NCBI GenBank assembly: GCA_965246855.1
Contig: CBDFFP010000001.1
Span: forward strand, 98,179 to 162,178
Source of the DNA: UBA1952 sp965246855
GTDB taxonomy: Bacteria > Bacteroidota > Bacteroidia > Chitinophagales > Chitinophagaceae
Direction of reading: 5' to 3'
DNA length: 64,000 bases
Shown: piece by piece, positions 8,217 through 17,183 of the stretch
How the letters are laid out: each line of letters starts with the position of its first letter
Position numbering within the stretch: the stretch's first letter is position 1
The notes under the pieces: model-generated
What the model saw: only the letters and a program-made list of their open reading frames with translations
Told to the model about the DNA's origin: nothing
The model's database searches: none
Program-made: the position numbers and the translations under genes

Positions 8217-9476
8217 TTAATTACGCTCGCTTATCCCTTCCAACGCCGCTTCCAACTGCGAGAACATCTGCGGCAGCGTCTCTAAATCGCAAGTGCCTAC
8301 ACTGATGCGATACCAAGGGTCGGTGCGCGATGCGCCAAAGGCATAGAAAGGGGTAACGGCCAGCTTGGCTTCGCGGAGGAGATAATCAGTTACTTCTTCC
8401 TGCGTTTGCGGCCCGTGCGGTACGCGTCCGGCAAGGTCAAAGCGGGCGGTGAGGTACAAGCCGCCCTGCGGGTGAATGGCATCCACCGGATGACCGGCGG
8501 CTTTCAGCTTTTGCAGGCCGTCGTAGATGCGCTGAAGGCGCTCGTGGAGGCGCGCGCAAATGTCTTTCAGGTAGATGTCCAGCGCCTCTGTATCTTCCAG
8601 AAAGCGCGCCGTAGCCACCTGTTCCGCCATCGGTGCCCATGCACCAATGTGCGTAAGCAAAGCTTTGATTTTCGCCATCAGCGGCGCCGGGCCGAGTGCC
8701 CAGCCTACGCGCACACCCGTGGCCGCAAGGCATTTGGAAATGCCATCCACAAAAACAGTGAAGCTCTTCATCGCCGGGCGCAACTCCACCGGATTGTAAT
8801 GTTTTGTTTCGCCGTACGTGAGCGTGCCATACATCTGGTCAAAAAGGACGTGCAGCTTTCTTTCTCCTTCCCCACGACGAGCGTTTTCTTCCAGCACGAG
8901 GTCGCAGATTTTTTCCAGTTCCTGTTTATTCAGCGTGGTTCCGGTAGGGTTTTGCGGCGTGCAGAGACAGAGCAGCGTAGCGCCTTCCAGATGCGGACGA
9001 ATGCTTTCTGCGGTAGGCATAAAAGCATTTTCCACCGTGGCTTCCACTATCACGCTTTCGCCACCGTTCATAAACGTGTAGTGGTTGTTATTCCAGGAAG
9101 GAACGGCGTACACCACCTTGTCGCCGGGGTCCACCAGCGAGCGGAAAACAGAGTAGATAAGCGGGCGGCCACCAGAGGCAATCTGGATTTCGTCGGGACG
9201 GTAATCCAGTCCGTATTGGGTCTTTACAAAACTGGCCACCGCTTTGCGTAGCGGCAGGATACCGTCGGCAGCGGGATAGTTAGTATGGCCTTCTTCGTAG
9301 GCCTGCTGAATGGCGCGTTTGTAGCCATCGGGAATCGGGAAAATCTTCGGGTTGAAGTCGCCGATAGTGAAGTTGAAAATGGCTTCGCCATTGCGCACCC
9401 GCTCGGCAATCATGTTTCCGAGACGAACGATTTCAGAGCCGATAAGGGTTTCGGCAAGCTGGCTGTAGGGGCCCAT
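8217..9476 (-). CDS. PLP-dependent aminotransferase, class I/II
   Basis: Fold-type I aminotransferase of 419 residues, cytoplasmic, AspC-like. The cofactor Lys is in FVDGISKCLAATGVRVGWA (about residue 246). CTPQNPTGTTLNKQE supplies the Asn that contacts PLP, and DQMYGTLTY the Asp-x-x-Tyr segment. The C-terminal YRISVGTCDLE carries the Arg that binds the substrate carboxylate. The amino-acid specificity cannot be read from the sequence; aspartate, aromatic or other donors are possible. It is a monocistronic minus-strand gene ending next to repeat array A. Confidence 0.9.
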   Translation of the reverse strand: MGPYSQLAETLIGSEIVRLGNMIAERVRNGEAIFNFTIGDFNPKIFPIPDGYKRAIQQAYEEGHTNYPAADGILPLRKAVASFVKTQYGLDYRPDEIQIASGGRPLIYSVFRSLVDPGDKVVYAVPSWNNNHYTFMNGGESVIVEATVENAFMPTAESIRPHLEGATLLCLCTPQNPTGTTLNKQELEKICDLVLEENARRGEGERKLHVLFDQMYGTLTYGETKHYNPVELRPAMKSFTVFVDGISKCLAATGVRVGWALGPAPLMAKIKALLTHIGAWAPMAEQVATARFLEDTEALDIYLKDICARLHERLQRIYDGLQKLKAAGHPVDAIHPQGGLYLTARFDLAGRVPHGPQTQEEVTDYLLREAKLAVTPFYAFGASRTDPWYRISVGTCDLETLPQMFSQLEAALEGISERN

Positions 9477-9609
9477 AAAGCAGAACGTTTTTCCGGGGAG
9501 ATAAGGGTATACCGGAAAGGTACGGCGCGGGCGCGGAAAAACTTTTCTTTTGAGCGGGGAAAGCTATTTTCCCGCAACGGCGCAGAGAAAAGGAAATCTT
9601 CCAAGAAAA

Positions 9610-10074
9610 TCAGTTCGTGGCCAGCGGCGAAGCGCCGACATGATAGTTGAAGTCGCCGGTGAGATATTCTATCGGAAGACTGCGCAGGTAGCGGCGGAGG
9701 AGAAAAGCAATGATTTTATCCACGCTGTTTAGCTCATCGTAGCGGGATTCGTTCACCAGAAACGAGTACTCTTCCCGTCCGTCGGTTTTAAGAGCCAGTA
9801 CGTTGGCATCAAAAAAGCTGTGCTTCAGCAGGAAAATCTCCTCTTTCCGCTCAATCAGAATCGCGTTGTTGCCGAGGTATTCCCATTTGGCTTTCTGCAC
9901 CCGCCCGTCCTGCGAAATAAGAAGTTCCAGATTATCCCGGAAAATATACACCAGCTTGGTTTTCTGCGCCTCGTCAATCACCACCCAGTGCTGGTTCTGC
10001 AACATCTTCAGATCATCCAGCCGGTGGCTAAAGATGCTGATCTGATTAATCACATCGGAGAGGCACATGTCCAT
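9610..10074 (-). CDS. Conserved-looking protein of unknown function
   Basis: A 154-residue cytoplasmic protein starting at MDMCLSDV (ATG at 10072-10074; a second ATG two codons on is equally possible). The frame is open further upstream, but that part covers an unlikely Cys- and Trp-rich stretch. The visible body is amphipathic, with a possible small beta domain (WVVIDEAQKTKLVYIFR, WEYLGNNAILIERKEE, then FLLKHSFFDANVLAL) and a helical tail. The pattern resembles small Bacteroidota proteins of unknown role. There is no signal peptide, membrane segment or catalytic motif. Confidence 0.65.
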   Translation of the reverse strand: MDMCLSDVINQISIFSHRLDDLKMLQNQHWVVIDEAQKTKLVYIFRDNLELLISQDGRVQKAKWEYLGNNAILIERKEEIFLLKHSFFDANVLALKTDGREEYSFLVNESRYDELNSVDKIIAFLLRRYLRSLPIEYLTGDFNYHVGASPLATN

Positions 10075-10206
10075 AAACAAGGGCGCTTGCCAAATAGCAA
10101 ACAGCCAAAAATACGCAGCAGCATCTGAGATTCCAAAACCCGGGCACAGTTTTTTATTTCCGCAAGCCGTTGAAAACCAGCGCCTTACACAGCGCGCTGG
10201 TTTTCT

Positions 10207-10259
10207 CCACACAAAAAAGAGGCGCTCTTCTTTTGAAAGAACGCCTCTTTTTTGTGTGG
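10207..10259 (-). terminator. Rho-independent terminator after the fasciclin gene
   Basis: A long near-perfect hairpin (CCACACAAAAAAGAGGCG pairs with CGCCTCTTTTTTGTGTGG) around a short loop, 14 nt past the fasciclin stop. Read on the minus strand, the descending arm runs into a U tract. It may work in both directions. Confidence 0.8.
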
Positions 10260-10272
10260 AAATCTTTTGTCC

Positions 10273-10845
10273 TTACGACGGCATCAGTACATGATCAATC
10301 ACGTGAATTACACCGTTGGACTGGTTCACGTCGGCAATCGTCACTTTCGCGCTGTTGCCTTTCGCGTCCTTCACGTACACGGCTTTGCCTTTCATGTAAA
10401 AGGTCAGCTCTTCGCCCTGCACGGTGGTCATCATCGCCATGCCGTTGCTGGACTTTTTAATAGCGGCCATGATGTCCTTCGCACTGAATTTGCCGGACAG
10501 CACATGGTATGTCAGCACTTTCGTAAGTGCCTCTTTGTTTTCCGGTTTCAGCAGGTCGGCCACAGCTGCTTTCGGCAACATGTCAAACGCTTTGTTGGTC
10601 GGCGCCAGCACGGTGAACGGACCGGGGCCGGCAAGCGTTTCCACCAATCCGGCGGCTTTCACAGCAGCCACGAGCGTGGTGTGGTCTTTGGAATTAACGG
10701 CGTTCTCCACGATGTTTTTGGAGGGGTACATCGCTGCGCCACCTACCATCACGGTTTTTTCCTTACCGCCTTTGGCATAGGTGGGGATAGCGCCCGTAGC
10801 CGTCAGGGCGAGGCCGAGCATCAGAACTGCAAATTGCTTTTTCAT
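10273..10845 (-). CDS. Secreted fasciclin-domain protein
   Basis: 190 residues starting at MKKQFAVLMLG (ATG at 10843-10845). The frame continues upstream, but a signal peptide follows this ATG (LALTATGAIPTYA). The mature part is a single FAS1 domain with the H1 motif FTVLAPTNKAFDML, LTYHVLSGKF and the closing NGVIHVIDHVLMP. FAS1 domains mediate adhesion or cell-surface interactions. A linker (VGGAAMYPSKNIVENAVN) precedes the domain, as in many Bacteroidota homologues. The gene is flanked by terminators on both sides and is probably expressed alone. Confidence 0.9.
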   Translation of the reverse strand: MKKQFAVLMLGLALTATGAIPTYAKGGKEKTVMVGGAAMYPSKNIVENAVNSKDHTTLVAAVKAAGLVETLAGPGPFTVLAPTNKAFDMLPKAAVADLLKPENKEALTKVLTYHVLSGKFSAKDIMAAIKKSSNGMAMMTTVQGEELTFYMKGKAVYVKDAKGNSAKVTIADVNQSNGVIHVIDHVLMPS

Positions 10846-10947
10846 GAGAAGAAAAATGGGGTTGGTGAAAAAAATGGTTCGAAAGCAGGTACGAAAGAAT
10901 AGCGCCAGCAGTTTCCTCTTCCCGCGCAAACGCAGAATTTCTTCCAC

Positions 10948-10987
10948 AAAAAAATACCCGCCCGGTTTTGAGGGAACGCGGACGGGT
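10948..10987 (-). terminator. Terminator after the ureohydrolase gene
   Basis: On the minus strand a stem (ACCCGTCCG pairing with CGGGCGGGT, one G-T pair) with a 14-nt loop is followed by seven T residues. It lies just past the stop of the arginase-family gene. Confidence 0.7.
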
Positions 10988-11012
10988 GTGCTTTGGAGAA
11001 ATTTTTTTTTCC

Positions 11013-12059
11013 TTAGCCCACCAGATAATTACACAGCTTGTACAGCACCCGCGCGCCCACAATCGCGTCAATGCCTTCGCTGTGTTCGCCGCAGGAAACT
11101 TCGTTGAGGTCAAAGCCAATGATTTCCCGTCCGCTGTGCGCCACACGTTTGAAGAGGTAATAAATCTGCTCCACCTCAAAGCCACCCGGAACCGGCGTGC
11201 CCGTGTTGGGACACAACTTTGGGTCAAGACCGTCAATGTCAAATGAGATATAGACCTTTTGCGGCAGCGCAGCTACAATGTCGTCGCAGACGGTTTTCCA
11301 CGTTTGGCCATCAAAGAAGCGTTCTTTGATCGCCTGATTGGTGAACTGCGCTACACGGTTTCCCTGTGATTGCGCGTACTCCATTTCTTCATCGCAAAAA
11401 TCGCGGATGCCAACCTGCACCAGTTTCTCCACCGCCGGAAGCTCTTCCAGCACATTGTACATGATAGACGCGTGGCTGTACGTAAAGCCTTCGTAGGCCT
11501 TACGCAAATCAGCGTGTGCATCAATCTGCAAGATGCCAAAACCGTCGGGATGCACCTCTGAAAGCGCGTGCAGAAAGCCCAGTGGCGTGCTGTGGTCGCC
11601 GCCGAGAAGACCTACCTTTTTGCCGTTTTTCAACTGCGCGCGCGTCATTTCGCGCACCCAGTCACGTACCATAACACCGGCCTTGTTTATCTCCGTCAGC
11701 CGCGCGGCGAGGAGCTCGTTTTCCGCCACCACCCCGCCGTCGCCGAGGTGGGAAATAATCAGCTCCGCACACTGCCGCAGATAGTCGCTCTTCTTGCGGA
11801 TATTTTTATCCACCGGCAACATGTAGAAGCCGTTTTTCCAAGCATTGGGCGTGTCGTCGTCGTAGAGGTCAATCTGGAGCGAGGATTCAAAAACGTGTTC
11901 CGGGCCGCGCGCCGTACCGGGCCGGTAGGAAACCGTTACTTCCCACGGAACCGGAAGCAACACCACAGCGGCGTCTTCTTCTCCAAAAGGAAGTCCAAAA
12001 ACAGTATTGTTCTTCAGCCCAACGGAGTTGGGGTCAAAGGAAGAAAGGTCAACAGCCAT
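11013..12059 (-). CDS. Arginase/agmatinase/formimidoylglutamase family hydrolase
   Basis: Binuclear-manganese ureohydrolase of 348 residues, cytoplasmic. Metal-binding motifs appear in order: GLLGGDHSTPLG, QIDAHADLRKAYEG (D-x-H-x-D), and YISFDIDGLDPKLCPNTGTP (D-x-D), ending with IIGFDLNEVS. The family includes arginase, agmatinase and HutG. The long N-terminal part with a VTVSYRPGTARGPEHV segment is as in the ureohydrolases of Bacteroidota, often named formimidoylglutamase, but no hut genes are nearby, so the substrate is left open. Confidence 0.87.
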   Translation of the reverse strand: MAVDLSSFDPNSVGLKNNTVFGLPFGEEDAAVVLLPVPWEVTVSYRPGTARGPEHVFESSLQIDLYDDDTPNAWKNGFYMLPVDKNIRKKSDYLRQCAELIISHLGDGGVVAENELLAARLTEINKAGVMVRDWVREMTRAQLKNGKKVGLLGGDHSTPLGFLHALSEVHPDGFGILQIDAHADLRKAYEGFTYSHASIMYNVLEELPAVEKLVQVGIRDFCDEEMEYAQSQGNRVAQFTNQAIKERFFDGQTWKTVCDDIVAALPQKVYISFDIDGLDPKLCPNTGTPVPGGFEVEQIYYLFKRVAHSGREIIGFDLNEVSCGEHSEGIDAIVGARVLYKLCNYLVG

Positions 12060-12130
12060 GACACACGAGGGTGTTAAAAAAAGAGCGCGAAGTTAGGGGA
12101 AGCAACCCTTCTCCAAAACGGAGGTTTCTA

Positions 12131-12138
12131 TACCTTTG
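12131..12138 (+). promoter_or_regulatory. Candidate -7 box TACCTTTG for ccmE
   Basis: A perfect TAnnTTTG match 39 nt ahead of the ccmE ATG. Transcription would start near 12145. A clear -33 TTTG was not found. Confidence 0.5.
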
Positions 12139-12176
12139 CGCCAAGAAAAGAACGCCCGCTTTCCCCCTTAGTTGTC

Positions 12177-12572
12177 ATGAAAAAAACACATCTTATCTTG
12201 CTGCTCTTGATGGCCGCCGCTGTGGCTGTCATTTTCTCGCGCTTCAGCGATTTTTCTACTTACGAAACCTTTGCGTCTGCCGCGCAGGAGCCGCAGAAAG
12301 CGATTAAAGTAGTGGGCATTCTGGACAAATCCCGTCCGGTGGTTCACGACCCGAAAACGGACACCGAGAAATACACTTTCCACGTAACCGACAAAAAAGG
12401 CGAGATGCACGAGGTGGTTTACGTTGGCTCTAAATCGCTTTATGACATCGAGAAAAGCGAGAACATTGTGATGACCGGCAAAATGGATGGAGACGTTTTC
12501 CGCTGCTCGGATGTGCAGTTAAAATGTCCGTCTAAATACAAGGATAAAGAGCGGATTGCGAAGCAGGGGTAA
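12177..12572 (+). CDS. ccmE: CcmE-type haem chaperone with CxxxY motif
   Basis: A 131-residue membrane-anchored periplasmic haem carrier for cytochrome c maturation. One N-terminal helix (LILLLLMAAAVAVIF, residues 6-20) is followed by an OB-fold beta domain: IKVVGILDK, KYTFHVTDKKGE, VVYVGS, NIVMTGKMDGDVFRCSDV. Classical CcmE binds haem covalently through the His of an HxxxY motif. Here the same place reads C117-P-S-K-Y121, the Cys variant known from some anaerobes and archaea. It sits 97 bp upstream of ccmF in the same direction, which supports the call. Confidence 0.88.
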   Translation: MKKTHLILLLLMAAAVAVIFSRFSDFSTYETFASAAQEPQKAIKVVGILDKSRPVVHDPKTDTEKYTFHVTDKKGEMHEVVYVGSKSLYDIEKSENIVMTGKMDGDVFRCSDVQLKCPSKYKDKERIAKQG

Positions 12573-12633
12573 GCGTTGCACAAAACCCCTATCGTTTTCC
12601 AAACCTTATAGGTTTCTCCACCCTTCCGTCCGG

Positions 12634-12641
12634 TAATTTTG
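12634..12641 (+). promoter_or_regulatory. Possible internal -7 box TAATTTTG before ccmF
   Basis: TAATTTTG fits TAnnTTTG and lies 28 nt before the ccmF start, with a TTTC 17 nt upstream. It could give ccmF a promoter of its own in addition to read-through from ccmE. Confidence 0.35.
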
Positions 12642-12669
12642 CGCGCTCTTTTAGTAACTCCCGCGCGTT

Positions 12670-15138
12670 TTGAATCCTACTGTTTTTATCGGCGAGCATC
12701 TATTGCCCGGCAAGCTCGGCCAACTCAGCGTTTTGCTGGCTTTTGTGGCTGCCCTGCTCAGCGCTTTTAGCTACTGGCGCGCGGTGCGGGCCGAGGCCGC
12801 TCCCACTGACGAAGCGGGGGGCTGGATACGGCTGGCACGCGGCAGCTTTGTCATTCACAGCCTCTCGGTTTTGAGCGTTTTCATTGCGCTTTACGTCATC
12901 ATCTCCGGGCATCTTTTTGAGTATCATTATGCGTGGGAGCATTCCAGTCGCTCGCTGCCCAGTAAGTATCTTCTAAGCTGTTTTTGGGAAGGACAGCAAG
13001 GTTCCTTTCTCCTGTGGACGTTCTGGCATTGTGTGCTTTCCATGTTCGTTATCTGGAAAGGAAAAACGCTGGAATCGCGCGCAATGGTGGTGATTTCACT
13101 CATTCAGGCCGCGCTCGTTTCTTTCGTGCTAGGCTTTCATTTCGGACCAGATATTCAGATTGGCAAAACGCCGTTCATGCTCCTGCGCGATGCGATGCAG
13201 AATGCCCCGATTTTCTCCCAACCCAACTATCTGGACTTTGTAAAAGACGGCAACGGCCTCAACCCGCTGCTTCAGAACTACTGGATGGTGATTCACCCGC
13301 CGGTGCTTTTTCTGGGTTTTGCGTCCACACTTTTCCCTTTCGCTTTTCTTCTTGCAGCACTGTGGAAAGGCGAGTATAAAACCTTCCTGAAACCGCTGAT
13401 TAACTGGAGCCTTTTCGCGGGCGGCGTGCTGGGATTGGGGATTATGATGGGCGGTGCGTGGGCCTATGAGAGCCTCAACTTCGGCGGCTACTGGGCGTGG
13501 GATCCGGTGGAAAATGCCTCGCTCGTGCCGTGGCTTACGCTGGTTGCCGGGCTGCATACAGCGGTGATTTTCCGGGCCACAGGGCGCAGCTTTGGCGCTA
13601 CGGCACTGCTGTTAGGAATTACGCATGTCCTTATTTGGTATTCCACCTTTCTCACCCGCACGGGCATTCTCGGCGATTCTTCAGTTCATGCGTTCACCGG
13701 CGAAGGCGCGTCTATTAAATGGCATATTTTGGTTGTGCTGCTGAGTGTGGCGCTTACCTTGGCGCTGGTGTATTTTTTGCGGAAGAAAACGCCGCCGCGC
13801 GTGGAAGGCGAAGAACAGCTTCTTTCCCGCGAGTTTTTTATGTTTATCGGCGCATTTGTCTTGCTTCTTTCTGCAGCGCAAATCATCATCAGCACCTCCA
13901 TTCCGGTGTGGGCGCCGCTGGCAAAAATGATTTCCGGGAAAGACATTGCGCCGCCCACCGACCCGCTTAGTCACTACAACAGCGTGCAGGTGTGGATTGC
14001 GATTTTGTTGGGAATAGGCAGCGCAACCGCGTTGTTTTTGAAGTTTAAAAAGACGGACAAAACGACGGCGCTCAAGCGTTGGGCCATTGCAGGAATTCTT
14101 TCCCTCGCGCTGGCGTTGGGACTTGGCTACTGGCAGCACATTCCATTCCGCACCGACACGCTGGCGTATGTGCTGCTGCTTTTCGCCGCTTCGTGGACGG
14201 TGATGGGCAGCATTTACTACGCGCTTTTTGTAGGTGGAAAAGGATTTTTAAAGAAAGGCCCGGCGCTTTCCCATCTCGGTTTTGGCATCTTGCTTTTGGG
14301 GATTTTATTCTCCTCTTTCAACAAAGAAGTGATTTCGCTGAACACGCTCGGCATTAATCTGGATTTCGGGAAGAAAGCCGCCGAAAATGCCCGCGAAAGC
14401 CGCGAAAACGTGCTGCTCTACAAAGACGTTCCGGTAGCGATGGGCGACTACTTTGCCACCTATCGCGGCGATAGCACCGACCCGGTGGACCCACGCACGT
14501 TTTACCGCGTGGACTATCAGCGCTTCAATGATAAAACCCGCGCCGTTACGGAGCGTTTCACGCTGTATCCCGAAGCATTTGTAAACCCCAAAGGACAACA
14601 GGGCATCATTGCCAATCCCGACTCCAAGCACTATTGGGACAAAGACGTTTTCACCTATGTTTCCAGCGTGAGCGCGCCGCCGAAAGAAGGCGATACTGCT
14701 GGAAAACGCACGGTGAAAATGAAGCCCAACGACACGCTTTTTATGTCTAAAGCTTATCTCGTTTTCCGGGGTTTTGATGGAAAAGTGCCAGCCGGGCGCT
14801 ACGACTCTCAACCCGGCGACGTAGCCCTTGCCGCGCGGTTGGACGTGTATAATTTGGGAGGAAAAATTGATTCCCTGAAACCCATTTTCTATGTCCGGGA
14901 ACGCTTTGCACAGTCCGTTCCCGACACAGCAAAAACCATTGGCGTGGGCGTGTCTCTGACGAAGGTTTCCCCCGAAACCGGTGCTGGAAGTTTTGAAATC
15001 GGTGAGGAAGACCCGACCCGGAAATTTGTGGTGATGAAGGCGATTTTGTTTCCGATGATTAACCTTGTGTGGCTCGGAACGGTGGTGATGGTGTTGGGCT
15101 TTTTGCTTAGCTTCTGGAACCGGCAGCGCAATAAGTAA
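12670..15138 (+). CDS. ccmF: CcmF/CcsA-family cytochrome c haem lyase component
   Basis: An 822-residue polytopic inner-membrane protein that handles haem during its attachment to apocytochrome c. The WWD signature WAYESLNFGGYWAWDPVENA lies at about residues 262-281. Conserved HPPVLFLG and THVLIWYSTFLTRTGILGDSSVHAF flank it, with about a dozen hydrophobic helices. A large soluble domain (about residues 565-790) precedes the last helix. The start is TTG at 12670: no ATG or GTG lies near, and GEHLLPGKLGQLSVLL is the usual CcmF N-terminus. Together with ccmE it indicates system I-type maturation; the remaining ccm genes are not in the window. Confidence 0.93.
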   Translation: MNPTVFIGEHLLPGKLGQLSVLLAFVAALLSAFSYWRAVRAEAAPTDEAGGWIRLARGSFVIHSLSVLSVFIALYVIISGHLFEYHYAWEHSSRSLPSKYLLSCFWEGQQGSFLLWTFWHCVLSMFVIWKGKTLESRAMVVISLIQAALVSFVLGFHFGPDIQIGKTPFMLLRDAMQNAPIFSQPNYLDFVKDGNGLNPLLQNYWMVIHPPVLFLGFASTLFPFAFLLAALWKGEYKTFLKPLINWSLFAGGVLGLGIMMGGAWAYESLNFGGYWAWDPVENASLVPWLTLVAGLHTAVIFRATGRSFGATALLLGITHVLIWYSTFLTRTGILGDSSVHAFTGEGASIKWHILVVLLSVALTLALVYFLRKKTPPRVEGEEQLLSREFFMFIGAFVLLLSAAQIIISTSIPVWAPLAKMISGKDIAPPTDPLSHYNSVQVWIAILLGIGSATALFLKFKKTDKTTALKRWAIAGILSLALALGLGYWQHIPFRTDTLAYVLLLFAASWTVMGSIYYALFVGGKGFLKKGPALSHLGFGILLLGILFSSFNKEVISLNTLGINLDFGKKAAENARESRENVLLYKDVPVAMGDYFATYRGDSTDPVDPRTFYRVDYQRFNDKTRAVTERFTLYPEAFVNPKGQQGIIANPDSKHYWDKDVFTYVSSVSAPPKEGDTAGKRTVKMKPNDTLFMSKAYLVFRGFDGKVPAGRYDSQPGDVALAARLDVYNLGGKIDSLKPIFYVRERFAQSVPDTAKTIGVGVSLTKVSPETGAGSFEIGEEDPTRKFVVMKAILFPMINLVWLGTVVMVLGFLLSFWNRQRNK

Positions 15139-15170
15139 TTAATGATTAGGGATTAATGATTAATGGAGAT

Positions 15171-15217
15171 TCGTAGGGACACGCGGTGCGTGTCCGCAGA
15201 AAATCCTGACAGGATTT
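15171..15217. repeat. Short palindromes in the ccmF-kinase gap
   Basis: GGACACGCGGTGCGTGTCC (15177-15195) followed by AATCCTGACAGGATT. The first matches the elements at 41981-42060 and belongs to a dispersed palindrome family. Confidence 0.5.
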
Positions 15218-15269
15218 TGTCGTTCCGGTGCGGATTGTATTTTGTGCGGGTTGCTCTTCTCCATGCCTC

Positions 15270-17183
15270 ATGAAATGCGCCCTGCTTTTTCTGCTTTTCT
15301 GCTTTTCCTGCGGCTTTGCCCATGCTGCCGGTGGCGATGATTCGCTGGCGCTAAAGGCCCTGATTAAAAAGGGAGACGACGTAGCCGCCCAAAACCCAAC
15401 CGAAGCCCACCGCCTGTACGCAGAAGTTGTGCGCCGTTGTGGCAACGATGCGGCACTGCGCTACTATAAAGCAGATGCGCTGTATGGGGAATCCTTTCTG
15501 CTTTTCGGGGAAGAAAAATATCAGCAGTCTATTGATAAATGCACCGAAGCTGCCGACATCTTCGCTGCCCTGAACCGGAAAGAGGCGCTCGCCAAATGCT
15601 ATAATCAGATAGGCTTGTGCTGGCAATACCGCAACGACTATGCACAGTCGCTGCACTTTCTTTTTCGCGCCCTCCGGATTTCAGAAGACCTTAAAAACAT
15701 TCCGCTGACGGGCCGCATTTACACCAATATCGGGCTGGCTTATGAGACGCTGGAAGACTGGGAAAACACGATCGCCTATGCCCAAAAATCCCTCCACCTT
15801 AAAAAGCAGCTTCGCGATACACTGGGGCTGGCGCGGGTGTATGGCAACATGGCGAACGCCTATTACTATCAAAAGAAAGACAGTCCGGCGGTGGCGTTTT
15901 TCCGGCTTGCGCGGAGGCAATACAAGCTGCTGGGCGACAGCACGGGCATGGCCTTAACCGCGCACGACCTGGGCAACCTGCTGACCGAGCAAAAGCAGTA
16001 TGACTCCGCTCTTTATTACCTCCAATCTTCGCTGGATTTCTTCGGGAAACGCCGGGAAGATTTTCTCCCAAACTACTGCCTCGCCCTGCAAGGCCTCGGC
16101 CAGGCTTATCTCCAGAAAGGAAACCTCAAAGAAGCCACAAAGCTGTTCCGAAGCTGCCCCACCTGCGAAACGGAAATAGAAGACCTGGCCTACCGCAAAG
16201 CCCTCTTCACCACACACTACGCCTACTACAAAAAGACGGGCAACACCGTCGCCGCCCTGAAAGCGTTGGAACAGATGCAGGCCGCAGGCGACAGCCTCTC
16301 CCAGCAATCCAAAAACTTTGAAAACCAGCGCGTCGCCATCCGCTATGAGTTTGGAAGGAAAGCCGAAGAAGACAGCCTGAAGTACCAGCTAAAACTGGCA
16401 GAAGGAAAAAAAACAACGGCAGAATACCGGGGGCGGATGTACCTGCTGGCAGCCCTCGCGCTGTTGGTAGCAAGCATCGCCGGTTTCTTCTACACGCGCA
16501 GCAAACTCAACCGCAAAAGAGAACTTATCGCCCGGCAGCAGGCACAGCTTTCGGAAAGCAAAGCGTTGCGCGCGCAGATGAATCCCCACTTCATTTTCAA
16601 CTGCCTCAACACCATTGATTCTTTCGTCCTTCAAAACAAACAGCAGGATGCCTCGCGGCTTATCCAACGCTTCTCCAAGCTGTCGCGGCGGGTGCTGGAA
16701 CATACCACCGAGAACTACATCACCGTGCAGCAGGAGTTGGAAACGCTGCGCATCTACCTGGAGATAGAGCAAGTGCGCAAGGCCGGGCAGTTTCGGTTTG
16801 AGATAGACACCGAACCAGATGTGCTGGCCTATCTTATTCCGCCGATGCTCCTGCAACCTTTTGTGGAAAACGCGGTACTGCACGGTATGAAAGGCATCCC
16901 CTCCGGCGAAGGATTGATCAGGATTGAAGCCGGCAAGGACGAGAACTGCGCCTTCTTCCAGATAACCGACAACGGCATTGGCCGCCGCAAGGCAATGGCC
17001 CTGAAAGCCGCGCAGCCGGAAACCCATAAATCCCTGAGCATGGAGATAACCCTGCAACGCCTGGAGTCCCTGCACGGCCACGCCCGGCACGACGAGTACA
17101 TTCGCTTCACCGACCTGGAAGCGCCGCTGCAAGGCACACGTGTGCGCATCACCATTCCCCTCTCAACCAACGCCTCATGCTGA
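15270..17183 (+). CDS. LytS-type sensor histidine kinase with TPR sensor
   Basis: 637 residues counted from the ATG at 15270, chosen over an upstream GTG at 15228 because a signal peptide follows at once (LLFLLFCFSCGFAHA). A periplasmic region of about 350 residues is built of tetratricopeptide repeats (for example YNQIGLCWQYRNDYAQSLHF). One membrane helix (LLAALALLVASIAGFF, about 393-408) and a short coiled coil lead to a His_kinase domain with ALRAQMNPHFIFNCLNTI, His440 being the likely phospho-acceptor, and an ATPase domain (PFVENAVLHG, ITDNGIGR). It overlaps the response regulator gene by 7 bp, so the two form a two-component system. The signal is unknown. Confidence 0.93.
   Translation: MKCALLFLLFCFSCGFAHAAGGDDSLALKALIKKGDDVAAQNPTEAHRLYAEVVRRCGNDAALRYYKADALYGESFLLFGEEKYQQSIDKCTEAADIFAALNRKEALAKCYNQIGLCWQYRNDYAQSLHFLFRALRISEDLKNIPLTGRIYTNIGLAYETLEDWENTIAYAQKSLHLKKQLRDTLGLARVYGNMANAYYYQKKDSPAVAFFRLARRQYKLLGDSTGMALTAHDLGNLLTEQKQYDSALYYLQSSLDFFGKRREDFLPNYCLALQGLGQAYLQKGNLKEATKLFRSCPTCETEIEDLAYRKALFTTHYAYYKKTGNTVAALKALEQMQAAGDSLSQQSKNFENQRVAIRYEFGRKAEEDSLKYQLKLAEGKKTTAEYRGRMYLLAALALLVASIAGFFYTRSKLNRKRELIARQQAQLSESKALRAQMNPHFIFNCLNTIDSFVLQNKQQDASRLIQRFSKLSRRVLEHTTENYITVQQELETLRIYLEIEQVRKAGQFRFEIDTEPDVLAYLIPPMLLQPFVENAVLHGMKGIPSGEGLIRIEAGKDENCAFFQITDNGIGRRKAMALKAAQPETHKSLSMEITLQRLESLHGHARHDEYIRFTDLEAPLQGTRVRITIPLSTNASC

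Noticed and set aside
12060..12176. Possible RNA gene before ccmE
   Set aside because: No cloverleaf or known RNA fold; the sequence is explained by a promoter box and leader.
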